Below, in pieces: positions 27,211 to 36,780 of a DNA stretch of 64,000 nucleotides. The stretch is from Huaxiibacter chinensis. Its GTDB lineage: Bacteria; Pseudomonadota; Gammaproteobacteria; Enterobacterales; Enterobacteriaceae. The stretch lies in assembly GCF_022171985.1 (NCBI RefSeq), contig NZ_JAJVHF010000001.1, positions 868,001-932,000 of the forward strand, read 5' to 3'. The notes under the pieces were generated by a model that worked only from the letters and a program-made list of their open reading frames with translations, did no database searches and had not been told where the DNA came from. The stretch's first letter is position 1. Every line of letters begins with the position of its first letter. Position numbers and translations under genes: made by a program.

Positions 27211-27456
27211 GTGCAGATTTTAGGGATACTTACACTTGCTATGGCATACTTTTTGGGACCCCATCAGTTTAGAGATCTGAATCGCCACAGCTTTAGTAGG
27301 CACCTGCTTTATGGTCACGTGCACCCGAAGATCCTGCGGGTACGCATGGGTCACGAAAAGTACGAGTCTACAGAAGTTAATTTACGGTTTTTTGCGCTCG
27401 ATGTGGCTGCCAGCTACCAAGTCCAGTTTACACTGGATACAACTAACGCGCTGTAG
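27211..27456 (+). pseudogene. C-terminal fragment of a ResD-like tyrosine recombinase
   Basis: 81 codons, with NRHSFSRHLLYGHVHPKILR, then VRMGHEKYESTEVNLRFFAL and DVAASYQVQF. This matches the C-terminus of plasmid-type resolvases such as ResD of F (pattern MGHxxxxSTEVYTKVFALDVAARHRVQF, split here from memory). The expected catalytic Tyr after EV is Asn-Leu in this copy, so even the remaining domain would be inactive. There is no N-terminal half upstream. Confidence 0.7.
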
Positions 27457-27489
27457 CAACTGCGTGGTGGAAGCTGATTAAAGGAGATA

Positions 27490-28593
27490 ATGATGTTCGA
27501 TGTTGACGATACTGCACCCGATACTCCCGACCCCCGTGAACTCAGTCAGGATGTGCAGGCGCTGATCAACAATGGTCTGGATTTTCTGGATAAAGCCCGT
27601 GAAGAGTTGGAGGCCTCGAAGCCGAAGTTCTCCGTCGTCAGTTTCTGGACTGCGGTCGAGATTTTACTGAAAGTTCCGCTGGCGCACGAACACTGGTCGT
27701 TGGTCTGCAGCCCGAAAAAGCCAATAAAAAAGCAGGCTTACCTAGCCGGTGATTTTCAGTCGGTGACCTACGAAGAAACCCGTGAAAGGCTTAAGGACGT
27801 ACTTGAAAGACCCCTAGACAGAGAAACGGACAGTGCTTTTGATAAGGTCAGAAAGCACCGCAACCGCGTAGTTCATTTCTACCACCCCACTTTCACCGAG
27901 GCTGAACAACGTCAAATACTCAAAGAACAAGCTGACGCCTGGTTTGCCCTGAACCGGTTATTAAGGGATGAATGGAAAGTTATCTTCGGTGTCAAACATA
28001 ATTGGAAGCTGGCTTTCGGTGAAACTCGTCTGATTAGGGGAAACGAATTTTATGCCGAGGTGCGGTTTAAACAGGTTAAGCCTGAACTCGAGCAGCTCTC
28101 TGAAAAGAATATTCAAATCGGTAACTGCAATGAGTGCCATCAGCATGCGACGGTAACAGGGACTGAAACGACCGGTAATGAAAACCGCAAGCTTGAAGTT
28201 ACGCGGTGTAAGGTTTGCACCAGTGCTGTAAGGCAAATTACCCTGGTTTGTCCAGACTGCGAAATACCTCAATTGCTACCTGAGGGAGATGGTGATTTTG
28301 AATGCGAACACTGCGACTACACTTCGGATAGGTATAAACTGCTGGATGAGGAGTTGTTCCACAGTGTGGATGAACAGCTACTCTCCGTATTTCCTGCTGG
28401 ATGTACCAATTGCATGACTCCTGAAAGCGTATGTAAATTTGGAGACGGCTATCTTTGCACTCAGTGTTTCATCTATTACACCGAGCTTCATGTATGTGGT
28501 TGTTGCGGTCACCTGAGCGATGGCGTTCCTGAACTGAGCCATATCCGAGGATGTGAATTTTGTGATGGTGACCAACGTTATTTTGATGACTGA
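27490..28593 (+). CDS. HEPN-domain protein with four predicted zinc ribbons
   Basis: 367 residues. The N-terminal helical domain carries KHRNRVVHFYHP with the HEPN RNase signature RNRVVH at 124-129. The C-terminal 155 residues contain eight CxxC motifs (starting at about 213, 240, 254, 272, 305, 323, 336 and 355), enough for four zinc ribbons that could bind nucleic acid. Two ATG codons at 27490/27493 follow AAGGAG. HEPN proteins often act as abortive-infection or toxin RNases; the zinc-ribbon partner domain is unusual. No adjacent MNT antitoxin gene is visible. Confidence 0.85.
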   Translation: MMFDVDDTAPDTPDPRELSQDVQALINNGLDFLDKAREELEASKPKFSVVSFWTAVEILLKVPLAHEHWSLVCSPKKPIKKQAYLAGDFQSVTYEETRERLKDVLERPLDRETDSAFDKVRKHRNRVVHFYHPTFTEAEQRQILKEQADAWFALNRLLRDEWKVIFGVKHNWKLAFGETRLIRGNEFYAEVRFKQVKPELEQLSEKNIQIGNCNECHQHATVTGTETTGNENRKLEVTRCKVCTSAVRQITLVCPDCEIPQLLPEGDGDFECEHCDYTSDRYKLLDEELFHSVDEQLLSVFPAGCTNCMTPESVCKFGDGYLCTQCFIYYTELHVCGCCGHLSDGVPELSHIRGCEFCDGDQRYFDD

Positions 28594-28946
28594 ATTACCA
28601 TACATAATCTAAGCTCTTCAGGGATGGGTTGGACTGTCCGCTCCTGGCACGAAGCGGACGTGTTAACGAAGCTGAAGGTCCGCTGGGAGCGAGGAGCGGA
28701 CGTTAATACTGATCTACCTACGATGAAAAATGGCTACGGAAGCCGTGGCTATCCCTGCTAAAATCGAAGTTAACTGACTGACGTGACTGCGCAATTGCTT
28801 AAGCAAGAATTAAGAACGAGAAATTATTCATTTATATTCTATTCTGACGTAGTCTAGTAAGAACTACGGAAACGATTCTGAATCGCAACTTGACGAAGAT
28901 TCGTGATGATGTAGTAATTAGCCTACTTTATGAACAGGAGTTTATT
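28594..28946. other. Intergenic region with a full repeat copy
   Basis: About 350 bp. It contains the full-length GTCCGC repeat at 28636-28704; the remaining AT-rich sequence precedes the next HEPN gene and shows no further gene. Confidence 0.5.
28636..28704 (+). repeat. GTCCGC double-hairpin repeat, copy C (full length)
   Basis: Left hairpin GTCCGCTCCTGGCACGAAGC then GGAC; linker GTGTTAACGAAGCTGAAG; right hairpin GTCCGCTGGGAGCGAGGAGC then GGACGTT. Both hairpins share GTCCGCT/AGCGGAC stems, and the element is nearly palindromic end to end. Confidence 0.85.
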
Positions 28947-29465
28947 TTGACTAACGAATTTATAGATGCATACTCTGATGACCAAATATATCTAGAAATG
29001 ATAGAGAAATTAGTCAATGAGCATTCGTCCGAAGGATTGGTTCCAGACAGTATAAAATACTCTTCTTTCTGTCGGCTTTGGGTAGTTATGATGGTGGGAA
29101 GTATAGAGATGATGATTAAAGTATGGACTAAGTCAAACTACGCAATGGCTGACATAGCCTCTTATTTTGAAGAAGGTTCAAATACAGAAAGGATTGATAG
29201 ATTATTTAAAGCATTTGAAATAAGAGGTTTTTCTCCTGAAAGAGAGTGCTTTGATGATTTCCTTGCCTGTAAATACATAAGAAATGCTTACGTTCATGGC
29301 CAATGGAATGAAAAGCAGCGTGAGTATGTAGAGTCTATTAATCTACCTTCTGTAATTATGAAATTTTCTCCTGAAGATTATGTAAGAATAAAAAAATGCT
29401 ATTATCACATAATGAATAAACTAGGCATGGCAAAATGTTTGAACACCTTGATTAATAATCTCTAG
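28947..29465 (+). CDS. HEPN-domain protein
   Basis: 172 residues, helical, low GC. KYIRNAYVHGQW holds the HEPN signature RNAYVH at residues 112-117, preceded by the long helix FCRLWVVMMVGSIEMMIKVW. The start is a TTG at 28947 with AGGAG six bases upstream; an upstream TTG at 28890 has no ribosome site. Probable RNase of a defence or toxin system; no partner is coupled to it. AT-rich codon use differs sharply from the flanking chromosome and suggests transfer. Confidence 0.8.
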   Translation: MTNEFIDAYSDDQIYLEMIEKLVNEHSSEGLVPDSIKYSSFCRLWVVMMVGSIEMMIKVWTKSNYAMADIASYFEEGSNTERIDRLFKAFEIRGFSPERECFDDFLACKYIRNAYVHGQWNEKQREYVESINLPSVIMKFSPEDYVRIKKCYYHIMNKLGMAKCLNTLINNL

Positions 29466-29588
29466 CTAATTTCTGGTGTTAACTGTATATTCTGACGAAG
29501 CGCAGTAGGGATCCCTTGCGCTGAGTAATGAGCTATCGATCAATTTCGCAGATGATATCCAATTTTGAATAAATTTTAATAATACTGA

Positions 29589-29622
29589 AAGCCCCCGCGA
29601 TTAGGGGCTTTATTTATTTATT
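29589..29622. terminator. Bidirectional terminator between convergent HEPN genes
   Basis: Stem AAGCCCC / GGGGCTT (29589-29595 and 29604-29610) with A residues before it and TATTTATTTATTT after it. It serves the plus-strand gene, and the stop codon of the minus-strand gene lies inside its T tail. Confidence 0.75.
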
Positions 29623-30524
29623 TCACTTTTAAATACTGTTAAGAACAAATTTAAGTTGTCATTAATTGATTGGGTTGCAGTCTTGATGTCAATAGTATTA
29701 AATTGCCTATACAGGAATACCTCTAAAAGGTGAATATATGCCACATGGAATACAAAATAAGCATGAGAATAGGTCTTTAATGTGGCAGCGCTTGATCTAA
29801 AAGGAGGTGTCGTTAGACCATGAAATCGCTCATTTCTGAACTGAGGCATGGTTACTGCCGTCAAAAAAAGAGCCCTATCTTGATCCGAAAGTTGAAACTC
29901 GATTGTTTCAATTAATAATTTCTTCCCCTTTAGCAACTTTTGGATCAAAAGTCCCGCATCACGTTGTGTGTTAGCTTTATTGGATGCCCACAATGTCTCG
30001 TATTTATCAATAAAGACGTTATAAAGACTTTGACCGAAGCTTTGGATTATTCTCTTCCTAAAACTTTGGAAGTCGTTGTTTCTCGGGCTAGCTTTATATG
30101 AAATGTTATTTTCTAATATTCTCTTTGCCACAAATTCACATGTTTGTAATGGTATTACTTCTGTTAACTGTGAATATGAGTTACAAGTATATGTGCTTTT
30201 GCTTATGTGTTTATAGAAAAGACTAAATCTACCTTCTTTGCTTCCATTCTCTTTCTGAAGTCGGACAAACTCCGCATCTAATGCCTTCCAAATACAATCA
30301 AAAGCAATATCTGGTCTCAAGGGTAGTTGATCTAGAGCCTCTAAATAATGACTAAGCATATCATGAAAATTTTGGTCTTTTGAGTATTGTAATTTCGCCG
30401 GTTGGAAAACTTGCTCAATGCCAAATTTAGCCATTTTATCAATTAGAGACTTTTCGGCTGGAAATAATGACTTTGTAGGCCAATTGTTATTTAGATCTAC
30501 CCTTTGCTGTTTTGTACTAACCAT
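29610..30524 (-). CDS. HEPN-domain protein, large
   Basis: 304 residues, helical, very AT-rich. TMPQFRNERFHGLTTPPF contains the HEPN signature RNERFH at 230-235, close to the C-terminus, followed by the helix YSHAYFVFHVAYIHLLEVFL. The N-terminal 200 residues are not recognised. It is convergent with the smaller HEPN gene and is the third protein with a perfect RNxxxH motif within 3 kb. An RNase effector role is inference. Confidence 0.75.
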   Translation of the reverse strand: MVSTKQQRVDLNNNWPTKSLFPAEKSLIDKMAKFGIEQVFQPAKLQYSKDQNFHDMLSHYLEALDQLPLRPDIAFDCIWKALDAEFVRLQKENGSKEGRFSLFYKHISKSTYTCNSYSQLTEVIPLQTCEFVAKRILENNISYKASPRNNDFQSFRKRIIQSFGQSLYNVFIDKYETLWASNKANTQRDAGLLIQKLLKGKKLLIETIEFQLSDQDRALFLTAVTMPQFRNERFHGLTTPPFRSSAATLKTYSHAYFVFHVAYIHLLEVFLYRQFNTIDIKTATQSINDNLNLFLTVFKSEINK

Positions 30525-31204
30525 CTGGAAAATAACCCCTTTTATTAAATTATCCCTCGTAATGGTAGCATCGATGAAAATATATACAACCCCATTTTTT
30601 TGATAGGGCTACAAGAAACCAGAACCATTAGGGATGATTAACCAAACCATACATGATTAAGTTTAACAGCGCATTACGCTTTAAATTCGGGTCGTCTATG
30701 ACATCAACGAGCAATCAGCCCCACATGCGGTGCTAACCTAGGGCTTGAGGTGATAGCCTTTGTGGAGTTTAAACGCTGATAGCCCTCCAGTTAATTGAAA
30801 AGCAGATTGTAGAAAGATTCACCTAGTATCACTAATAAAAAGGCTTTAGCTTTTGGCCTGAGAAATTAAAAGTTAATCCAACGTCCGCTTCTGGCACGGA
30901 GTGGACGGATTCACTGAGCAGAAAGTCCACTGTGAGCGGGGAGCGGACGTTCGCACCTCAGATTTCGTAACCATAGATGTTCTGGCAATGCAGTGTGACA
31001 ACCAAAGGGGGGAGGTTATTCAGGGATTCAGTACATATAGGCCCACTCTGTAAATGATAAGGGCCGTGACATCCTGCGCAATAACTCAAGCCAATGAGTT
31101 ATTGCTATTGATAGATAGCGACTAATGGGTATGGCCATTTATGCTTCAAAAAGCGTACGAGAACGCTTAGTACGCTATAAGTAGAGAAGCACTTCTCAAT
31201 CAAG
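30525..31204. other. Non-coding gap before the NACHT gene
   Basis: 680 bp with one full repeat copy (30883-30951), a hairpin AGCGTAC/GTACGCT at 31149-31173 and a shorter GAGAAG/CTTCTC hairpin near 31186-31198 just after the NACHT gene's stop. No gene is supported. Confidence 0.5.
30883..30951 (+). repeat. GTCCGC double-hairpin repeat, copy D (full length)
   Basis: Left hairpin GTCCGCTTCTGGCACGGAGT then GGAC; linker GGATTCACTGAGCAGAAA; right hairpin GTCCACTGTGAGCGGGGAGC then GGACGTT. The change AGCGGAC to AGTGGAC on the left is not compensated in its own stem. Confidence 0.85.
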
Positions 31205-34200
31205 TTAATGAGTCATAAGGATAAACTCATCGGCAATCACCTGAATAACGGAAGCCACTTTCCCTCTGAAAACATCAATCCCTTCTATTATCTCACTTTC
31301 GCCATTCAGTTGCTGATTAAAAATGCCAACCATTCTCAAGCGTAACTCTTCCTCTGCTTTTCCCCTAAAACTGAGCAACCTGAGCGAAGTTATCAAATTA
31401 GTGGGGTTTGATTCGTTTAGGAAAGTATTCAAAAGAATGTCGGCTGATGAAGATACTGACCATTTCCTGAGCGCCTTTGCATATAATTCAGTAAAGGGAT
31501 GAAATTCATTTAATGCCTCTACACTCATTGCTTCAATACAGCGCTGTGCTCTATCAATATCACCTGTCAGACCACAAAGTACCAAAGCAGCATGTAATAC
31601 TACCTTTGGCTGTACAGGATTATCTATATATGACTGCACCAGGGCTGAATGCGGCCATCCTGTAACAAGGGCGTATAATATATTACAAAGATTTTCTGAA
31701 TTAATATCCTCATTCAGACCAAGTGAAATCCATAATTTCGCCAGTGACTGATATGCCTCAGTAATGCCTGAGAATTGCTCTGCATAGATACTCTGCGCAA
31801 TAGCCAGTTTCTCAATGGAATGATTACTGTTGTTACCTGTCTGGCTCATTAACTCTATCAGACTGCCCTGTAACTCATGGGATGCAGGAAGCAGGTCAGC
31901 CATTAAATACAAACTTTGCGCGCTGTGTTCATTTACAGACATCTGCTTTAAGCAGTCGATAAGATGATGCCTGACAAAATCATCCATCATCCCACCTCTG
32001 GCCGCACCGTTATGGATGAAGATGGACCAGCTAATCTCAAACTCCTCTTGTAACAGAAGTTCATGATTTTTCAGTGCCGGCCAGTTATCAAACATAATTC
32101 GCGTAGATAAGACATCTTCCTGCAAATGATCACTTAACCAGTGAGTCGACCCATTATTCTCACGACATAAATAATCGGCACACTCATCATAACATTTGAG
32201 GTATAAGAGCGCTGAAAATGCACTGCGCCTGCGCATCTCAAAACTCATCCCCACCGCGCTCAGTTCGTTCAGCAAAGCATGCTGAAAAGATAACTGAACC
32301 TCAGGATCATGCTGGCTTGCAATACATCTTGCGATGAGTCCAGAGGTGCGGATTGATGGGTTAGTTTCGGCGAGAATTTGGTTGGTCACCCGTATCACCG
32401 TGGCAGGTGGCATAAGTGTTTCACGGATAACCCTGAAAATCTCCCTCCTAGCTTCAGAGTGAATTGGGCAAATGGAATCCAGAATCCTTCTTCTAACAGC
32501 CATGTTATCCTCATGACTCATCGCTATTACTGCAAGCGAAACTCCTTCTGTTTCTTCAAATGCCTTGCCCACCCATTCAGAAACCTGCGGGTCGTCAGGA
32601 ATGGCGGTGACGAGTTTATTTTTCACCTCAATTTCAGAATATAAATTATGCTTTTCGGACAGAAATGACCAAGCGGCATCAATACACTCTTCATCCTTAA
32701 ACTCATCCAGTAACTGACCTAAAGCCGATAAATTACTTCTTTTGGACTCGGACTTAGCAGCCTCAAGCAACCATAAACGTCTAGCATCTTTATCATGAAT
32801 AAATAAACGTACCCATGCCGCAAGCACGGCATTTTCTCTCGGTGATTTCAGAAATGTATCTGTCAAGAGTTGCTTAACTTCGGCATCATCTAACCATCCA
32901 GCTATGAGTGTCGCGCATATCCAGTGTTTATCCATTGGATTATTTGTGCTGGAAAATGCGTCGATCAGCTCTTTTTTTGCCGCTTCATCCCCGATAAGTA
33001 GATACGCGTGTTTTACATCCGGTCCCCAGTAGATAGCACTAAATTTCTCTTTGCGTTCTTTTAAAGTTTCTCTGACTAAGACAATAAGCTCTTTATTACC
33101 GCTAAAATTCGATGCAATCGTCTTCCATAGTCCTGAGACGTGCATCATTCCAGAAGCGTATTTCTTCATATAGTCAATGATGACATGACTGACTTTATCG
33201 TCCCCTGGCCATGCGCGCGTCAGGAAGGAAATGAATCGCTCGGTTTCAAAAATGCCGCTGTTACGCTTAATCTTCAGAAGTTCCAGAACCCGCTTTTTAA
33301 GGCGTTCGTCTTTGCTCCAGCCTTTTACCAAGATATCACAGCAAAACCCTTCCAGATCATAGGGGACCGTCCGGTCGAAATACATATGGCAGACCCGCTG
33401 ACAGTCCTGCTCAGTGGCATGATTTCTGGATATCTTGATCAAGATACCCACCAATGCTGAAACCGAGTCAGGTGAATGACTGGCCACCTCTGCAAGCGAA
33501 TCCAACATTTCATGATCTCTCCAGCCCATCCAGAGGCAATATAACGCTGCTGCCCGCACATTTACATCAGGCCAGTCTCTGGCTTTGGTTAAAAGCTCAC
33601 GTCCGGTCTCTTCATCACCTGAATAAAGTGCAGCCAAGCTTTCGGCCGAAGACCAGCGGCATCTGAGGCTCTCGTCATGCAGGCACAACTTGAGGGCATT
33701 TAGTAAGTCGTCGGAAGGCTTCCAGTGCGATAATTGGCTAATCAGCCTCGATCTGTCCCATTCGCTTCGGGCCGGTATCCATCTCGTAATATACTGTTCA
33801 CATAAACTGTTTACGGAAGATGAGCGAAGTCCCTGTGTGATATAACCGGACAATACCAGCCTGACCTTGGGAAATGGTGTGGTTTCTATTTCAATCGCTG
33901 CCTGTTCAATCGTGGCCCGGGCTTCTCTTGGTGACAGACCCAAATCGTTTGCAGCCAGTTCGGTACGTAGCACCAGCAGCTGAAGACACTCCCAGGGTGA
34001 ACGTGCTGATTCTTTTAAACGGTCAATCGCGCGCTGGGTTGCCCCTTTCCCCTGATCCATACCGCGGATGCTGAACCAGGCCAGTACAACCTCGTGCCAC
34101 TGAGGAAGATTCCATACTCTAACCAACCAGATAAGTTGCTGTTCTTCTTCCTGACGGATCATCGCCTGAGCAGCGAGGTATTCCTGGATGGTCAGGTGAA

Positions 34201-36115
34201 AGAATCCCAGTTCATCAGGCGCACGCTCAGTCATCAGCCCCAGACCAGCTAACGCGTAATCTGTAATAATACTAGCCTGATACTTTGCATCATAATTACT
34301 GAGACCGGGGCCATTCAGATCATCCGTTAAAAAACCGCAAAAAGAAGCCTGACAAGCTTCAACAGATATAACGCCCGCACCGCCCGCCTCCTGAATACTC
34401 AATGCTAACCTCATCAGCATCTGGCGCATATCTTCCGCACGGGGCAGAAGATTTCCCTTAATGCCCGAAGCCTGTGATCGGGCGGACGGATGGTCCGAAA
34501 GTAACAGATCAATTATTTTTTCATAAACTTTAATGCGTTGTTCCGGAAGATGATGTGAGAATCTGAAAATATCTATCAGCAGCTGGCAGAACAAAGGCGT
34601 TTGGGCCAGCTCAATGATCCTTGAGTTGACCTGAGTGGCTTTAAGGAAATCGCTCGTGCGTTGCTGGACATGTCCACTAATACGATCAGGCTGGCTCGTT
34701 AAGGGTGACTCAAGATATTCAAACCACATTGTGGCGAATTTTTCGATTTGATTTTTATCGAACGCACCCAATCGGGTTACTGGCCAGTTACCATCAGGGC
34801 GGACACGCTCATATCCTCGTGGCCTGCTGGTAAAAATGGCAGGTACCGGCCTGATGGCCAGAAACGCGCTTATCCTGTCCATGGCCTGCTTTGCAGCATC
34901 CACATCCTGCCCTTCATCCAGACCATCAATAAGGAGAAGCAACCCACTTTGTTTTATGGCGCGCCTGAAAAGAGGACGGACATCATCAGCGGCATTCTGA
35001 TGCAGCCAGTTATCAAAGTAATCCTCAAGACTGAGGCCCGGATGTGTCTGCACCGCAGAACTGAATCCGCCAAATGAAATCCACACCGGCAGCAAATCAC
35101 TCCAGGGGTTTTTAATCGGGTCATCACTTGCGGAAAGCAATTGCAGCGCCAGAACGCGTAACAAGGTGCTCTTACCAAATCCAGGCTCACCCAGTACAAC
35201 ACTGCGGTGATGTCTGGAAAACCACTCACCCAGCGAAATGCGAATTTCCTGAGGACTGCTTGTTTTTACTTTCGTGTGTGGTGAAGGTTTAGAGTCATGG
35301 TGAGTAGGGGCACCAATGTGGTGATGATAGACTTTTTCTTCAGTAGTCGTATCGGTTGTAATAATATTCCTAGTCTCAATAACCACGGGGGGAATATAGC
35401 GGCTAATCAGCGAGGCTGGTCTTTGCGATCCCAGTCGAAGACCGGGGTCATGACGGAGAAAAAGGGTCTTGTAAATGTTATTGAGCTGGACGCGTAACTG
35501 GTGCAGCTCCAGACCCTGAAGTCGTTCTCCGAGTGCCTCAGCTGCATGTTCTCCGTTGAACCGTCTCACCCATTCCCTTGAAAAGAAATCATCAACCAAA
35601 TCTGGATGAAGTTTCAGTTTTTCCGCTAAAACTCCGCCTTCGGCGCCATCCCATACTTCAAAATGGATATTCCGCAATGACAGCCGTTCAATCTGGCGGT
35701 TTATTTCATCAACGCATTCCGTTTTACTTAATGTGGATGATACACACAGGACGAGATTCCCGCATTTGATTGCCCACTTCCCATCCAGAAATTTATCAAC
35801 GGCTTTCTTTATATCATCGGCGTTGTAAATTTTTACACGTTTGCATTGATAACAAAAAATCCCCGAGTCGCCCTTTCCTTTTGCCAGTATATCCAGACCG
35901 AACTGAGTCTGCCCCGGAAGACCATAAATCCAGCAATCAGTTATAATCTGTTCTCGGGTTACGATTCGTTTGATTAAACGTTCGAAGTTTTCCCATGCTA
36001 GCTCACCAAAAGGCAGGGTTTGCAGGCGGGTATCCAGAGGAAGCGCCGGAAACGATTTATCAGGAGGAGCGCTCAGCCATGCAGGTATATTCGCGGTACT
36101 AATATCAGAAAACAT
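31205..36115 (-). CDS. Mrr-like nuclease / NACHT NTPase / helical-repeat protein, probable antiphage STAND protein
   Basis: 1636 residues. The N-terminal domain (about 35-180) fits an Mrr-type PD-(D/E)XK nuclease: QFGLDILAKG supplies the Asp (about residue 75) and CYQCKR the QxK motif (90-92). A NACHT-type NTPase follows, with Walker A VVLGEPGFGKSTLL at about 307-319 and Walker B LLLLIDGLDEG at about 392-402, then FTSRPRGYERV. The last thousand residues are a HEAT-like alpha-solenoid, the usual sensor part. Start 36115 (MFSDIS) has GAAGGA upstream. Its architecture matches bacterial NLR-like/Avs defence proteins: phage recognition activates the nuclease. Stand-alone gene. Confidence 0.88.
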   Translation of the reverse strand: MFSDISTANIPAWLSAPPDKSFPALPLDTRLQTLPFGELAWENFERLIKRIVTREQIITDCWIYGLPGQTQFGLDILAKGKGDSGIFCYQCKRVKIYNADDIKKAVDKFLDGKWAIKCGNLVLCVSSTLSKTECVDEINRQIERLSLRNIHFEVWDGAEGGVLAEKLKLHPDLVDDFFSREWVRRFNGEHAAEALGERLQGLELHQLRVQLNNIYKTLFLRHDPGLRLGSQRPASLISRYIPPVVIETRNIITTDTTTEEKVYHHHIGAPTHHDSKPSPHTKVKTSSPQEIRISLGEWFSRHHRSVVLGEPGFGKSTLLRVLALQLLSASDDPIKNPWSDLLPVWISFGGFSSAVQTHPGLSLEDYFDNWLHQNAADDVRPLFRRAIKQSGLLLLIDGLDEGQDVDAAKQAMDRISAFLAIRPVPAIFTSRPRGYERVRPDGNWPVTRLGAFDKNQIEKFATMWFEYLESPLTSQPDRISGHVQQRTSDFLKATQVNSRIIELAQTPLFCQLLIDIFRFSHHLPEQRIKVYEKIIDLLLSDHPSARSQASGIKGNLLPRAEDMRQMLMRLALSIQEAGGAGVISVEACQASFCGFLTDDLNGPGLSNYDAKYQASIITDYALAGLGLMTERAPDELGFFHLTIQEYLAAQAMIRQEEEQQLIWLVRVWNLPQWHEVVLAWFSIRGMDQGKGATQRAIDRLKESARSPWECLQLLVLRTELAANDLGLSPREARATIEQAAIEIETTPFPKVRLVLSGYITQGLRSSSVNSLCEQYITRWIPARSEWDRSRLISQLSHWKPSDDLLNALKLCLHDESLRCRWSSAESLAALYSGDEETGRELLTKARDWPDVNVRAAALYCLWMGWRDHEMLDSLAEVASHSPDSVSALVGILIKISRNHATEQDCQRVCHMYFDRTVPYDLEGFCCDILVKGWSKDERLKKRVLELLKIKRNSGIFETERFISFLTRAWPGDDKVSHVIIDYMKKYASGMMHVSGLWKTIASNFSGNKELIVLVRETLKERKEKFSAIYWGPDVKHAYLLIGDEAAKKELIDAFSSTNNPMDKHWICATLIAGWLDDAEVKQLLTDTFLKSPRENAVLAAWVRLFIHDKDARRLWLLEAAKSESKRSNLSALGQLLDEFKDEECIDAAWSFLSEKHNLYSEIEVKNKLVTAIPDDPQVSEWVGKAFEETEGVSLAVIAMSHEDNMAVRRRILDSICPIHSEARREIFRVIRETLMPPATVIRVTNQILAETNPSIRTSGLIARCIASQHDPEVQLSFQHALLNELSAVGMSFEMRRRSAFSALLYLKCYDECADYLCRENNGSTHWLSDHLQEDVLSTRIMFDNWPALKNHELLLQEEFEISWSIFIHNGAARGGMMDDFVRHHLIDCLKQMSVNEHSAQSLYLMADLLPASHELQGSLIELMSQTGNNSNHSIEKLAIAQSIYAEQFSGITEAYQSLAKLWISLGLNEDINSENLCNILYALVTGWPHSALVQSYIDNPVQPKVVLHAALVLCGLTGDIDRAQRCIEAMSVEALNEFHPFTELYAKALRKWSVSSSADILLNTFLNESNPTNLITSLRLLSFRGKAEEELRLRMVGIFNQQLNGESEIIEGIDVFRGKVASVIQVIADEFILMTH

Positions 36116-36780
36116 GTTTGTTCCTTCATGATTATGGAAATCTGACATCTTGTCTGTAACTGACCAGCTTCATTTAACGATGCGGTGGCACTGTTTTCAG
36201 GCAAGCGGTAGACCCGATGCCCTCAAGCCGCACCGCATTTTCTTACCCCGTAACATCAGCGAACAAACAGCTGTCTTCAGCGGGCTTAAGTCGCAATAAA
36301 TCCCTTGGAAGTGACCTGGGCAATCGTCGCTGCCTTACGCATGGCGGTAATGTACGTTTAGATTATCAACAGTTTAACTCATAAGCATTGAAAGGCACAC
36401 TGCTCCCCTGTTTATTGCACAGTGGCGTCAGCGTTCAGCCATTACACCAGTAGCACTCAGGCCGGATTAGGTTCGTAGGAAAATCCAGGTTCTCCTAAAC
36501 CATCCAGCCTGCTCCTTGATATACTCGGGGATTCAGCCCGAATTCGCTATCCGGCAAAGCCGGCAAGCTTCGCCGAACCGCCAAAGGCTGCATTTCGGGC
36601 CATGCGGCTGGGGTTTGATGGCAAAGAGGTGGAGCACAAATGATATACAGCTGAGAATGGAATTTGTACCTCATTCTAGAACGATGTCCGTTAAGAGCGA
36701 AAAGCGGATGGTGTGTAATACTTTCCTATGCCATCGTTTTATGTTTTCCTTCGCTCAGGCAACGGAACAAGGAAATCCCT
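36116..36780. other. Intergenic region right of the NACHT gene
   Basis: 665 bp. It includes the NACHT promoter and a degenerate repeat half at 36685-36711. A 117-codon open frame from 36516 is not supported by any motif or ribosome site. No mobile-element end is identifiable. Confidence 0.45.
36685..36711 (+). repeat. Degenerate half copy of the GTCCGC repeat
   Basis: GTCCGTTAAGAGCGAAAAGC then GGATGG aligns with the right hairpin of the full copies; the stem is only partly kept. Confidence 0.5.
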
